Positions 8,358 through 16,082 of a stretch of DNA of 31,464 nt are shown piece by piece (within the stretch, counting starts at the first letter, position 1; every line of letters begins with the position of its first letter). Where the stretch lies: NCBI GenBank assembly GCA_034436375.1, contig DAOTVS010000005.1, positions 1-31,464 on the forward strand. Reading direction: 5' to 3'. Below the pieces are notes generated by a model. It worked only from the letters and a program-made list of their open reading frames with translations. It was not told where the DNA came from and did no database searches. The position numbers and the translations under genes were made by a program. The stretch comes from DAOTVS01 sp034436375 (GTDB taxonomy: Bacteria > Chloroflexota > Anaerolineae > SpSt-313).

Positions 8358-9086
8358 ATGGCAGAGGCCACCAAATTACTGATCATCGACGATGACCTGA
8401 CCCTGGTCAATGCACTCAAGCTCTATCTTTCCAAAGGTGGCTACGTGGTCATCACGGCAGCCAACGGCATTGAAGGGCTGCAGATCCTCTATAATGAACG
8501 GCCTGACCTCGTGGTGTTGGATATCATGATGCCCAAGATGGATGGGTGGGAAGTCTGCAAACGCATCCGCGAGCTCTCCGACGTACCCATCATCATGCTC
8601 ACGGCCCGCGATCAGGAGACCGACCGGGTCATGGGGCTCAAGATGGGCGCCGATGACTATATCGCCAAGCCGTTCAGCTTGAAAGAGTTGGAAGCTCGCT
8701 TGGAGGCGGTGCTGAGGCGCACCCGGCTGCCGCCACCCACCCGCGGTCGCGTGCTTTACTCCGATGAGATACTCAGCATCGATTCGGAGCGTTGGGAAGT
8801 GCGCCGCCGGGGTGAATTGGTGGACCTGACCCCGACGGAATTGCGCCTGCTCCTGGTACTGGCCGAGAACGCGGGCCGCGTGCTCACCCATCAGCAACTG
8901 CTGGAGCAAGTGTGGGGGCCGGAATACATTGACGAAACTGACTATACCAAGCTCTTCATCTGGCGCCTGCGGCAAAAGATCGAAGATGACCCCACCAACC
9001 CGCGCTATATCATTACCGAGCGTGGCCTGGGCTACCGCTTTACCAAGAACAATGATAACAACAGTCACGCCCAGACGCAGGAATAG
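8358..9086 (+). CDS. OmpR/PhoB-type response regulator
   Basis: The 242-aa protein has a receiver domain (acidic D11-D13, phosphoacceptor D55 in VVLDIMMPKMDG, Thr in MLTARD, Lys in IAKPF) and a winged-helix DNA-binding domain (about 125-230, with DLTPTELRLLLVLAENAGRVL and the ITERGLGYRF hairpin). It should be phosphorylated by the upstream kinase and control transcription. ATG 8358 is 8 nt from GGAGG (8345-8349); the ATG at 8352 is only 2 nt away and less likely. The kinase-regulator gap holds only the REP-like hairpin. It is a candidate binder of the palindromes at 4685-4720, which is inference. Confidence 0.93.
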   Translation: MAEATKLLIIDDDLTLVNALKLYLSKGGYVVITAANGIEGLQILYNERPDLVVLDIMMPKMDGWEVCKRIRELSDVPIIMLTARDQETDRVMGLKMGADDYIAKPFSLKELEARLEAVLRRTRLPPPTRGRVLYSDEILSIDSERWEVRRRGELVDLTPTELRLLLVLAENAGRVLTHQQLLEQVWGPEYIDETDYTKLFIWRLRQKIEDDPTNPRYIITERGLGYRFTKNNDNNSHAQTQE

Positions 9087-9139
9087 AGGATATGCTTACA
9101 CCACTGTAACCTGGCATACACGGCCCGGCAACCTGGATC

Positions 9140-9148
9140 TGCTAGAAT
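9140..9148 (+). promoter_or_regulatory. Possible extended -10 element
   Basis: TGCTAGAAT resembles an extended -10 (TGn-TAGAAT), with no recognisable -35. It would give the single-domain receiver gene its own promoter about 85 bp upstream. Confidence 0.25.
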
Positions 9149-9234
9149 AAAAGTGGCATATATAGCGGCCAGTATGGGGTCAAGGCCTGCAGGAGGGGCT
9201 TTGTTCTGGTTGCCGCGTTGCTGTGGGGGCGGCC

Positions 9235-9600
9235 ATGGCCAAGCATGTCCTGATTGTGGACGACGACATCAATATCCGCACGGCGGTCAAGCTGCGGCTC
9301 GAGCGAGACGCACTTATTGTGCACACTGCCTCTGATGGCGAAGATGCCCTGCGCCAGGTTGAGCAACAATCACCCGACCTGGTTATACTGGATCTTTTTC
9401 TCCCTCGTCGTGATGGGATCGAGGTGCTGGCCTGCATCAAAAACACAGCGGCTACCGCCGGTATACCGGTGATCGTACTCACTGCCCGCTATCACTGCGG
9501 CGACGCCGACGCGGAGCAACTGGCAAGGGCCAACGAAGTCATCGTCAAGCCCTTCAGCCCCCGTTATCTCGCCGAGCGTGTGCACCATCTGCTGAACTGA
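9235..9600 (+). CDS. Single-domain response regulator (CheY-like)
   Basis: The 121-aa protein is a receiver domain alone: acidic D9-D11, phosphoacceptor D53 in VILDLFLPRRDG, Thr in VLTAR and Lys in IVKPFSP. With no output domain it must act by binding a partner or as a phosphate relay or sink. ATG 9235 follows a G-rich stretch; GTG 9223 would add four residues. It lies 148 bp after the OmpR-type regulator and probably belongs to the same signalling set, though a separate promoter is possible. It faces a - strand gene, with a strong hairpin in between. Confidence 0.88.
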   Translation: MAKHVLIVDDDINIRTAVKLRLERDALIVHTASDGEDALRQVEQQSPDLVILDLFLPRRDGIEVLACIKNTAATAGIPVIVLTARYHCGDADAEQLARANEVIVKPFSPRYLAERVHHLLN

Positions 9601-9802
9601 ATGGTTCGCCGCCTGGCGGCCGGCCTCCACCCCACGTCGCGACTAGTTTGAAAATGGCGCCGGGGCCCTTCCGGGCAATTGCCGGCTGGCCCGCTCCGCC
9701 CAAGCCCGGGCTTATCCCAGAGGGTGTGGGTCCGTGGGGCGGCCACTGCCGAAGGGCGTTTTCATCGTGCGCTGTGCCCATTCGGGCATGAGCGCCTGGT
9801 CT

Positions 9803-9858
9803 GCGGATAGCAAAAGATGCTTCGCAAGGCCTCCTGCGGAGCATCTTTCGCTATCCGC
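9803..9858. terminator. Long bidirectional hairpin between convergent genes
   Basis: GCGGATAGC (9803-9811) pairs with GCTATCCGC (9850-9858), AAAGATGCT with AGCATCTTT, and CGCA with TGCG: about 22 Watson-Crick pairs plus one wobble, one mismatch and an 8-nt loop. It lies between the receiver gene (+) and the anchored protein gene (-), a natural place for shared termination. The rest of 9601-9888 holds no recognised feature. Confidence 0.6.
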
Positions 9859-9888
9859 GATCCCGTTTCCAGAGCGCCACAGCCGCTG

Positions 9889-10518
9889 TCAGCCCGCATG
9901 CGTGCTCGTCACGTCCATGTACCCTTCGTGCAACGAGACGCCCGTAACCTGCACACCCTGTTCGGCCAGCAAATCATCCAGGGCAAAACCATTCACCAAG
10001 TTATCATTGATGCCCGTCACAAGCAAAGGCTTGATCAGCGAAGACATGGCGGCATAGCTTCCACCCAGGCGCACATCCTGCACCTGCACCTGCAAATGCC
10101 CACCATTCACCACTGGCACCACGTCGGCCTCCACCGGCACCAGGGCGCCCTGCAGTCGGTCCACCTTGACCGTCGCCAGCAAGGTGATGTGATCATTGTA
10201 GATGTGCCCCCGCAACTGCTGGCATTCCAGGCCCTCACCCAACGAGGTCGTGTAGCCACCCAGGTAATCGTTCAATTGCTGCTCGGTAATGCGCGTCACG
10301 GTCGTCTGCGAGCCTGGCGCCGGAGTAGCCAGGGGCGCCTGCGTCGGCGACGCCTGCGGGCTGGCCGTAGGCGATGGCAGCGCTGCAGGCTCCGCAGTAC
10401 GCACTGCCCGGGTCAGGGCGGAAGGAATAATACAGGCCAGCAGGACGACACTGGCCATGCAAACGACCAGCAGAACGGTCCATTTGGGCGCTGACGCACG
10501 CTTGTCGCGCATGCTCAT
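9889..10518 (-). CDS. Membrane-anchored exported protein of unknown function
   Basis: The 209-aa protein has a basic N-terminus, one hydrophobic segment (about residues 13-35), a Pro/Thr/Ser linker (about 44-70) and a soluble domain of about 140 residues beginning ITEQQLNDYL. The layout points to an extracytoplasmic domain held by an uncleaved signal anchor. The alternation in the C-terminal half resembles lipid-binding beta proteins such as the DUF2993 group, but I cannot confirm that. ATG 10518 follows an excellent GAGGAGGT site. A good promoter lies at 10547-10575, so it can be transcribed independently of the VanZ-like gene. Confidence 0.7.
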   Translation of the reverse strand: MSMRDKRASAPKWTVLLVVCMASVVLLACIIPSALTRAVRTAEPAALPSPTASPQASPTQAPLATPAPGSQTTVTRITEQQLNDYLGGYTTSLGEGLECQQLRGHIYNDHITLLATVKVDRLQGALVPVEADVVPVVNGGHLQVQVQDVRLGGSYAAMSSLIKPLLVTGINDNLVNGFALDDLLAEQGVQVTGVSLHEGYMDVTSTHAG

Positions 10519-10546
10519 GGACCTCCTCTAGATTGGGTTGTCTCGA

Positions 10547-10575
10547 ATTATATGCCTGTTCGTTGATGGCGCCAA
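10547..10575 (-). promoter_or_regulatory. Promoter of the anchored protein gene
   Basis: On the minus strand TTGGCG (10575-10570), 17-bp spacer and TATAAT (10552-10547). It lies about 30 bp upstream of the ATG at 10518. Confidence 0.6.
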
Positions 10576-10592
10576 GTCACGGGATGGCAGTG

Positions 10593-11036
10593 CTATGCCC
10601 GTTTCCGAAAGGCCCGCATCACGAGCAGCACGGCCAGGGCCAACACAATACCAACCAGGTCCACCGACCAGTCTTCCAGGCTGCAGGTGCGGCCGGGCAC
10701 AAAGCGCTGGTGCAGTTCATCCAGGGCCGCATAGGTGAGGGCCCACGCCACCGTCCAGGCGGCAGCCACCATGGCAGCCCGTTTGCGAGCAAGAGCGCGC
10801 CACACCAGCGCCGACAGGATGGCATACTCGCAGGCATGGGCAACGGTGCGCATGGAATCATCCAGCCACCGGTTGCGCGCATGCGGCAGGCCATGGTGAT
10901 GCGGTATGTCGGGCACAGCCGAAAGAGCAAAAATCAGGGCCATCCACAGAGCAACCGGCCCCCAGATGCGGAGCCACTCCCGGCGCCCCCGTGCCGCCCT
11001 TGCAGGGGCAGGTCTGAGGCCTGCCCCTACGCCCAC
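10593..11036 (-). CDS. VanZ-like family membrane protein
   Basis: The 147-aa protein has about four membrane segments and the VanZ-like layout: an ALSAVPDIPHH loop after the first helix, a helix with AHACEYAILSALVWRAL, then ALDELHQRFVPGRTCSLEDWSVDLVG. The D-E-x-x-Q-x-F-x-P-G-R block is characteristic. VanZ homologues are linked to teicoplanin resistance in enterococci, but most have no known role. The GTG at 11036 overlaps the end of ftcD, and the first ~16 residues (GVGAGLRPAPARAAR) are simply the translation of a REP-like repeat, so the real start is uncertain; the next in-frame ATG is near 10945, inside the first helix. Confidence 0.75.
   Translation of the reverse strand: MGVGAGLRPAPARAARGRREWLRIWGPVALWMALIFALSAVPDIPHHHGLPHARNRWLDDSMRTVAHACEYAILSALVWRALARKRAAMVAAAWTVAWALTYAALDELHQRFVPGRTCSLEDWSVDLVGIVLALAVLLVMRAFRKRA
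11002..11030. repeat. REP-like hairpin repeat, copy 2, at the ftcD/VanZ junction
   Basis: AGGGGCAGG (11004-11012) pairs exactly with CCTGCCCCT (11020-11028) around a short loop. It shares AGGTCTGA and CCTGCC with the copy at 8277-8324. On the minus strand it provides the ftcD stop codon (TAG 11029-11027) and the first codons of the VanZ-like frame. Confidence 0.65.
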
Positions 11037-11926
11037 AGCCGCGCCTCCAGGATCTGCCCGTCGTCAAAGCCTTCCAGGCGCAGATAGTAGCGCACCGTAT
11101 CGGCCAGCACGGCCAGGGGCGCCAGGCCCACAATCTCGCTGCCCACGACCGGCACGCCATAGCGCTGCGCCTCCAGGCGGACAAGCTCGAACACGCGATA
11201 GAGGGGGGTGTTGAAGGGATCCACCACATTCATGGAAACCTGCGTGCGGCCGGGCTCAGAGAGGGCCAGCCCGATGGCTTTGACGCCGCTCAGGCCGCCA
11301 TCTTTGGCGCGTACGGCGCGGGCAATGGCCTTGGCAATCCGCACATCGCCCGTGCCCAGGTTGACATTGTAGGCCACCAGGAACCGTCGTGCGCCCACGG
11401 CCACAGCGCCCCCTGTTGGGTGCGGTTGCGGCGGGCCGAAATCGGGCTGCCAGAGGGGACTCTGCAACCGCTCCCTCAAGCCCTCGTATTCTCCCTGGCG
11501 CACATCAGCCAGGTTGCGCCGTTCGGGCCGGGTGGCTGCCTCCTCATAGAGGAACACCGGCAGCCCCAGTTCTTGCCCCAGCCGTGCACCGATGCGCCGT
11601 GCCAGCGCCACAGCCTCGTCCATCGTCGCATCCATCAGCGGCACCAGGGGGATCACATCCACGGCGCCCATGCGCGGGTGAGCGCCGTGGTGTTCGTTCA
11701 TATTGATGCGGGCCAGGGCGAGTGCCGTCACCGCCACGGCCGCCTGCTCCACCGCATCGGCAGGCCCTACAAAGGTCAGCACAGTCCGGTTGTGGTCGGC
11801 ATTGGAGGCCACATCGAGCACCCGCCCCCGTGGGCTTGCCCGCCCCGCCGCAGCCGCAATCTCCTCGATCACGCCCAGCCGCCGGCCCTCACTCAAGTTG
11901 AGCGCACACTCGAACAGCTTTCGCAT
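11027..11926 (-). CDS. ftcD: Glutamate formimidoyltransferase
   Basis: The 299-aa protein matches the FTCD transferase domain: LFECALNLSEGR at the N-terminus, DHNRTVLTFVG near 44-54 and NEHHGAHPRMGAVDVIP near 77-93, with His83 as the likely catalytic histidine by analogy to the mammalian enzyme. It moves the formimino group between formiminoglutamate and tetrahydrofolate, linking histidine breakdown to one-carbon metabolism. No cyclodeaminase domain is fused, and other histidine-degradation genes are absent. ATG 11926 follows GGGAAGG and is preferred to TTG 11938. It sits 32 bp after ald. Its stop codon lies in a REP-like repeat, so the native C-terminus may have been altered. Confidence 0.92.
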   Translation of the reverse strand: MRKLFECALNLSEGRRLGVIEEIAAAAGRASPRGRVLDVASNADHNRTVLTFVGPADAVEQAAVAVTALALARINMNEHHGAHPRMGAVDVIPLVPLMDATMDEAVALARRIGARLGQELGLPVFLYEEAATRPERRNLADVRQGEYEGLRERLQSPLWQPDFGPPQPHPTGGAVAVGARRFLVAYNVNLGTGDVRIAKAIARAVRAKDGGLSGVKAIGLALSEPGRTQVSMNVVDPFNTPLYRVFELVRLEAQRYGVPVVGSEIVGLAPLAVLADTVRYYLRLEGFDDGQILEARLWA

Positions 11927-11958
11927 CCGCCTTCCCAACGGTCAGCCTTGCCCCATTC

Positions 11959-13071
11959 TCAGATGAGCATATTCAGTGGAGCGTACTCCAGGCCAAACGA
12001 TTCGGCTACCGCCTGATAGGTGATGTGGCCGCCATAGGTATTGACTCCCAACGCCAGCGCGGGATCCACCTTGACTGCCTTCACCAGACCCAGGTCCGCC
12101 AGCCGCAGCGCATAGGGCAGGGTCACATTAGAGAGCGCATAGGTCGCCGTGCGGGGCACCGCCCCCGGCATGTTGGCTACGCAATAGTGGATGACCCCAT
12201 TGACCAGGTAGACGGGATCGCTGTGGGTGGTTGGGTGGCTCGTCTCCACACAGCCGCCCTGATCTACGGCGACATCGATCACCACGCTGCCCGGCTTCAT
12301 CGTCTCGACCATCTCGCGGGTCACGAGATGGGGCGCCTTGGCCCCCGGTTTGAGCACCGCGCCGATGACCACATCGGCATGGCGCACTGCATCGGCGATA
12401 TTGCGCGGGTTCGAGCTGAGAGTGGTCAGGCTTCCATGCAGAATCTCGCTCAGATAGCGCAACCGGTCGGCGCTGGCATCGACAACCGTGACGTGAGCAC
12501 CCATACCCAGCGAGATCATGGCAGCATTGGTGCCAACCGTGCCGCCGCCGATGATCACCACGTCAGATGGGCGCACGCCAGGCACGCCCCCCAGCAACTT
12601 GCCGCGCCCGCCCACAGTGCGCTCCAGATAGTGAGCGCCTACCTGTACCGACATGCGGCCAGCGATCTGGCTCATGGGCGTCAGCAGGGGGAGCGACCCG
12701 TCGGCCCTCTGCACCGTCTCATAGCCGATGCCGGTGACGCCGCTCCGAGTCATGGCCTCAGTCAGTTCACGGTCGGCAGCCAGATGCAGATAGGTAAAGA
12801 GCAGCAAGCCGGCGCGCAAATAGCCATATTCCTGGCGCAAGGGTTCTTTGACCTTGAGCACCATGTCGGCCTGGCCCCACACCTGGGCGGCATCTGGCTC
12901 GATCTCGGCGCCGCTGCGCTGGTATTCCTGATCGTGGAACCCTGAGCCTGCTCCAGCATTGTGTTCCACGATCACCCGGTGACCGGCTTGCACCAGCATC
13001 TCAGCGCCGCCGGGCGTCAATGCCACCCGAAACTCACTATCCTTGATCTCCTTGGGTACCCCGATGATCAT
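11959..13071 (-). CDS. ald: Alanine dehydrogenase
   Basis: The 370-aa protein is full length and typical throughout: GVPKEIKDSEFRVALTP at the N-terminus with substrate-binding Arg15, Lys75 in LKVKEP, catalytic His96 in FTYLHLA, the NAD-binding loop IIGGGTVGTNAA and the late motif DVAVDQGGCVET with the catalytic Asp (about 270). It interconverts L-alanine and pyruvate plus ammonia using NAD in the cytoplasm. ATG 13071 follows GGGAGG by about 9 nt. The 150-bp gap to the sugar-nucleotide transferase gene upstream may hold a separate promoter, though none is obvious. ftcD follows closely, making a small amino-acid module. Confidence 0.96.
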   Translation of the reverse strand: MIIGVPKEIKDSEFRVALTPGGAEMLVQAGHRVIVEHNAGAGSGFHDQEYQRSGAEIEPDAAQVWGQADMVLKVKEPLRQEYGYLRAGLLLFTYLHLAADRELTEAMTRSGVTGIGYETVQRADGSLPLLTPMSQIAGRMSVQVGAHYLERTVGGRGKLLGGVPGVRPSDVVIIGGGTVGTNAAMISLGMGAHVTVVDASADRLRYLSEILHGSLTTLSSNPRNIADAVRHADVVIGAVLKPGAKAPHLVTREMVETMKPGSVVIDVAVDQGGCVETSHPTTHSDPVYLVNGVIHYCVANMPGAVPRTATYALSNVTLPYALRLADLGLVKAVKVDPALALGVNTYGGHITYQAVAESFGLEYAPLNMLI

Positions 13072-13221
13072 CCTTGATCCTCCCGGGTTGGAAACCTTCA
13101 GCTCCCAACTCGACTAGGCCAATACTCTGCCCGCAAACCGCCGCCAAAGCGACACACGCCCCAGTGACGTGTCTCTACAGAAGGAGACGATCAATGGCCG
13201 GCGCGTGCCGGCCACTGATCG

Positions 13222-14235
13222 CTAGCCCTTGCCATTTCCATTTCCATTCCCATTGTGCTCTGCAAAATCCACCTGCGACGAATCGCCGACATTCAGCCGC
13301 TCGAAGGACCCCGCCACCCGGGCGTCACGGCCGATGAGCGAGCCCGAGAGCATGGCATCCTCGATGCGTGAGCGCTCGTCGATGATCGAATCGCGTACAA
13401 TGCTGTTACGGATCACCGCTTCATCCGCGATCGTGACATAGGGCCCGATAATCGAATCTTCCACGGTGGCCGTCTTGGCAATGTAAACCGGCGGAATAAC
13501 GATCGAGTTCACGGTAGTGCCCAATTGCTGGCTGCCGTGCTCCAGCAGGTAGCGATTGGTGTGCAGCACGGTTTCGGGCTTGCCGCAGTCCTCCCACACT
13601 TCGAGGCAGCGGGCCGTCAGTTTGGCTCCCTGCTCGATCATGATCTGCAACGCATCGGCCAAAAAGTACTCGCCATGGGTCTTGATATCGCGCTCGATCA
13701 ACTCGTCGATGGCGCTCATCAGCCACGCTGCGTCACGGAGATAGTAAACACCGATTACCGCCAAATTGTGCTCGAACGACGTCGGCTTTTCGATCAGCCG
13801 CGTGACCCGGGAGTCCTCCAGCACAGCCACGCCGAAGCGGCGCGGGTCGTCCACTCGTTTGACGTAGAGTATTCCGTCCGCATCTACCTGATCCAGGTCG
13901 TGCAGATCAGTCTCGAAAATCGTATCGACGAAAATGATGAGCACTGGCCCTTCCACCAAATCCTTCGCCAGGCGGATGGCATGGGCCTGCCCCTTCATCT
14001 CCTTCTGCTCCACGTAGCGGGCCGGGAGATCATAGTTGGCCTCGACATAGGCCTGGATCTGCTCGCCCAGATAGCCCGTGATGAAGATTACCTCTTCCGG
14101 CGCCAGGTCCACCAGCTTATCCAGGATATGCCCCAACACGGGCTTGCCAGCGACGTTGACGAGTGGCTTGGGTTTGGAATACGTGTGAGGACGCAGGCGC
14201 GTACCGAACCCTGCCAACGGGATGATGACCTTCAT
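13222..14235 (-). CDS. Sugar-phosphate nucleotidyltransferase with left-handed beta-helix
   Basis: The 337-aa protein opens with MKVIIPLAGFGTRLRPHT and SKPKPL, the nucleotide-binding signature of NDP-sugar pyrophosphorylases. The transferase domain runs to about residue 235; hexapeptide repeats (about 245-315, e.g. IIGPYVTIADEAVI) form a beta-helix. The protein ends in a Gly-Asn tail coded by a hexanucleotide repeat. It likely makes an activated sugar from NTP and sugar-1-phosphate for glycans; the specific sugar is not readable, and the usual LLGDN-like block reads IIFVDTIFETD. ATG 14235 is 5 nt from GGAGG and 9 nt after the gatA stop, so it belongs to the gatCA transcript. Confidence 0.88.
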   Translation of the reverse strand: MKVIIPLAGFGTRLRPHTYSKPKPLVNVAGKPVLGHILDKLVDLAPEEVIFITGYLGEQIQAYVEANYDLPARYVEQKEMKGQAHAIRLAKDLVEGPVLIIFVDTIFETDLHDLDQVDADGILYVKRVDDPRRFGVAVLEDSRVTRLIEKPTSFEHNLAVIGVYYLRDAAWLMSAIDELIERDIKTHGEYFLADALQIMIEQGAKLTARCLEVWEDCGKPETVLHTNRYLLEHGSQQLGTTVNSIVIPPVYIAKTATVEDSIIGPYVTIADEAVIRNSIVRDSIIDERSRIEDAMLSGSLIGRDARVAGSFERLNVGDSSQVDFAEHNGNGNGNGKG

Positions 14236-14244
14236 GGGCACCTC

Positions 14245-15750
14245 CTATTCATGATCGGCCCGAGACTCCAGGCCGCGTTTCAACGTTGGCTTGCTGGTAT
14301 GCCAGGGCGTAGCCTGCTCATAGGCGTGGGCAATACGCAGGATAGTGGCCTCCGCAAAGGGTCGCCCCAGGACCTGCATACCGATGGGCAAGCCCTGCGA
14401 AAAGCCACAAGGGATCGCAATGCCGCAAGTGCCGGCCAGGTTAAGCGACAGGGTAAAAATATCCGAAAGGTACATCTGCAGCGGGTCATCGGCCCGCGCC
14501 CCGATGGGGAATGCCACCGTAGGGCTGGTGGGCACGATCAGGGCGTCGACCCGCTCCAGCGCCTGCTCGAAATCCTGCCGGATCAGGGTGCGCACCTTTT
14601 GCGCCTTGCGATAGTAAGCATCGTAATATCCAGCCGAGAGGGCATAAGTGCCCAGCATGATGCGGCGCTTGACCTCTGCGCCAAACCCTTCGCCGCGCGT
14701 GCGCTTGCAGAGCTCCCACAACTCGCCCACATCCGGCGCCGCATAGCCATACTTGACCCCGTCATAGCGGGCCAGGTTAGCCGACGCCTCAGCCGGGGCG
14801 ATGAGATAGTACACGGGCAATGCGTATTCGGTGTGGGGCAGAGAGACCGGCTCCACGATAGCGCCCAGGGCCTCCAGTTGGACCAGAGCCCGGCGCACGG
14901 CCGCTTCCACCTCGGGGTCCATCCCGGGCACAAAGTATTCATCGGGCACGCCGATGCGCACGCCGCGGATGTCGCCCTCCAGCTCCGCCAGGTAGTCGGG
15001 TACGGGCACCTGTGCGGCCGTCGAATCACACGGGTCCGCGCCGGCGATGGCGCCCAAGAGCAGGGCCGAGTCGGCCACCGTGCGGGTCAGCGTGCCCACC
15101 TGATCCAACGAAGAAGCAAAGGCCACCAGGCCGTAGCGCGACACGCGCCCATAGGTTGGCTTGAGCCCTACCACACCACAGAACGAAGCGGGCTGACGCA
15201 CACTGCCCCCGGTATCGGTGCCCAGGGCGCCCATCGCCTCGCCCGCCGCCACAGCAGCGGCGCTGCCGCCGCTCGAGCCGCCCGGCACTCGCTCCAGGTC
15301 CCAGGGGTTGTGCGTCGTAAAGTAAGCCGAGTTTTCCGTCGACGAGCCCATAGCGAACTCGTCGGTGTTCGTTTTGCCCAGCATCACAAACCCGGCCGCC
15401 TTCAGGCGCGCTACCACAGTAGCATCATAGGGGGGCACAAAGTCCTCCAGGATGCGCGAGCCGCAGGTCGTAACGACTCCCTCGGTGCATAGCACATCCT
15501 TGACAGCCAGGGGAATGCCCAGGAGTGGAGATAGGCGATCTTCACCTGTCTGGCGTGCGTTTCTCAGGCGCTCATCGGCGGCAGCAGCCATCTCCAGTGC
15601 GAGTTCGGGCGTCAAAGTCAGGTAGCACCGGACCCGGTTATCAATCGCGACGATCCGGTCTATGACGGCCTGCGTCAGCTCCACGGCGCTGATCTCGCCC
15701 CGCCGCAGCAGACGCTGCGCATCTCGGATCGTTAGTTCGTACAATTGCAT
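14245..15750 (-). CDS. gatA: Asp/Glu-tRNA amidotransferase subunit A
   Basis: The 501-aa protein is a complete amidase-signature enzyme with the Ser-cisSer-Lys triad at Lys84 (PLAVKDV), Ser159 (PGGSSGGSAAAVAAG) and Ser183 (GTDTGGSVRQP), spaced as in characterised GatA. With GatC and GatB it releases ammonia from glutamine and converts Glu-tRNA(Gln) or Asp-tRNA(Asn) to the amidated form. ATG 15750 is chosen because it begins the conserved N-terminus; an upstream open frame to 15882 overlaps gatC and is not real. gatC precedes it by 13 nt. gatB is not in this window. Confidence 0.96.
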   Translation of the reverse strand: MQLYELTIRDAQRLLRRGEISAVELTQAVIDRIVAIDNRVRCYLTLTPELALEMAAAADERLRNARQTGEDRLSPLLGIPLAVKDVLCTEGVVTTCGSRILEDFVPPYDATVVARLKAAGFVMLGKTNTDEFAMGSSTENSAYFTTHNPWDLERVPGGSSGGSAAAVAAGEAMGALGTDTGGSVRQPASFCGVVGLKPTYGRVSRYGLVAFASSLDQVGTLTRTVADSALLLGAIAGADPCDSTAAQVPVPDYLAELEGDIRGVRIGVPDEYFVPGMDPEVEAAVRRALVQLEALGAIVEPVSLPHTEYALPVYYLIAPAEASANLARYDGVKYGYAAPDVGELWELCKRTRGEGFGAEVKRRIMLGTYALSAGYYDAYYRKAQKVRTLIRQDFEQALERVDALIVPTSPTVAFPIGARADDPLQMYLSDIFTLSLNLAGTCGIAIPCGFSQGLPIGMQVLGRPFAEATILRIAHAYEQATPWHTSKPTLKRGLESRADHE

Positions 15751-15763
15751 TGTTTCGTCTGCC

Positions 15764-16060
15764 TCACGGCGCTTCTTCCAGTACGGGCGGCACGCAAAAG
15801 TAGCCATCCTTGCGCGCTGGTGCATTGGCCAGAACGTCTTCCACCGGCAGCGCAGGCCGCACCACATCGGGCCGTGCAGCATTGCTGATGCCGCTCACTT
15901 GCGCAGTGGGTGCCACATGCTCCGTGTCAATCCGCTGCAGCATCGTCATGTAATCCAGGATCGCCGAGAGCTGCTCGCGGAAATGCTCAACTTCACTTTC
16001 TGTCAAGCTAAGCTTGGCCAAATCGGCAATATGGGCCACTTCCTGGCGCGTTAACGCCAT
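15764..16060 (-). CDS. gatC: Asp/Glu-tRNA amidotransferase subunit C
   Basis: The 98-aa protein has the standard GatC pattern: MALTRQEVAHIADLAKLSL at the start, FREQLSAILDYM in the middle and a C-terminal LANAPARKDGYFCVPPVL. GatC is the small wrap-around subunit that stabilises GatA and links it to GatB. ATG 16060 follows GGAGG closely. The barrel/KOW-like gene ends 22 nt upstream, so gatCA appears to be read as part of the long minus-strand operon. Confidence 0.95.
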   Translation of the reverse strand: MALTRQEVAHIADLAKLSLTESEVEHFREQLSAILDYMTMLQRIDTEHVAPTAQVSGISNAARPDVVRPALPVEDVLANAPARKDGYFCVPPVLEEAP

Positions 16061-16082
16061 GTATCCTCCAACTCTAACAGTC

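Noticed and set aside
13525..15492. 655-codon open frame on + across gatA and the nucleotidyltransferase gene
   Set aside because: It is antisense to two clear conserved enzymes; its sequence is rich in His, Arg and Gln with no domain, as expected for a GC-rich shadow frame.
15751..15882. Upstream extension of gatA
   Set aside because: It overlaps gatC in another frame, and GatA family proteins begin at the MQLYELTI block.
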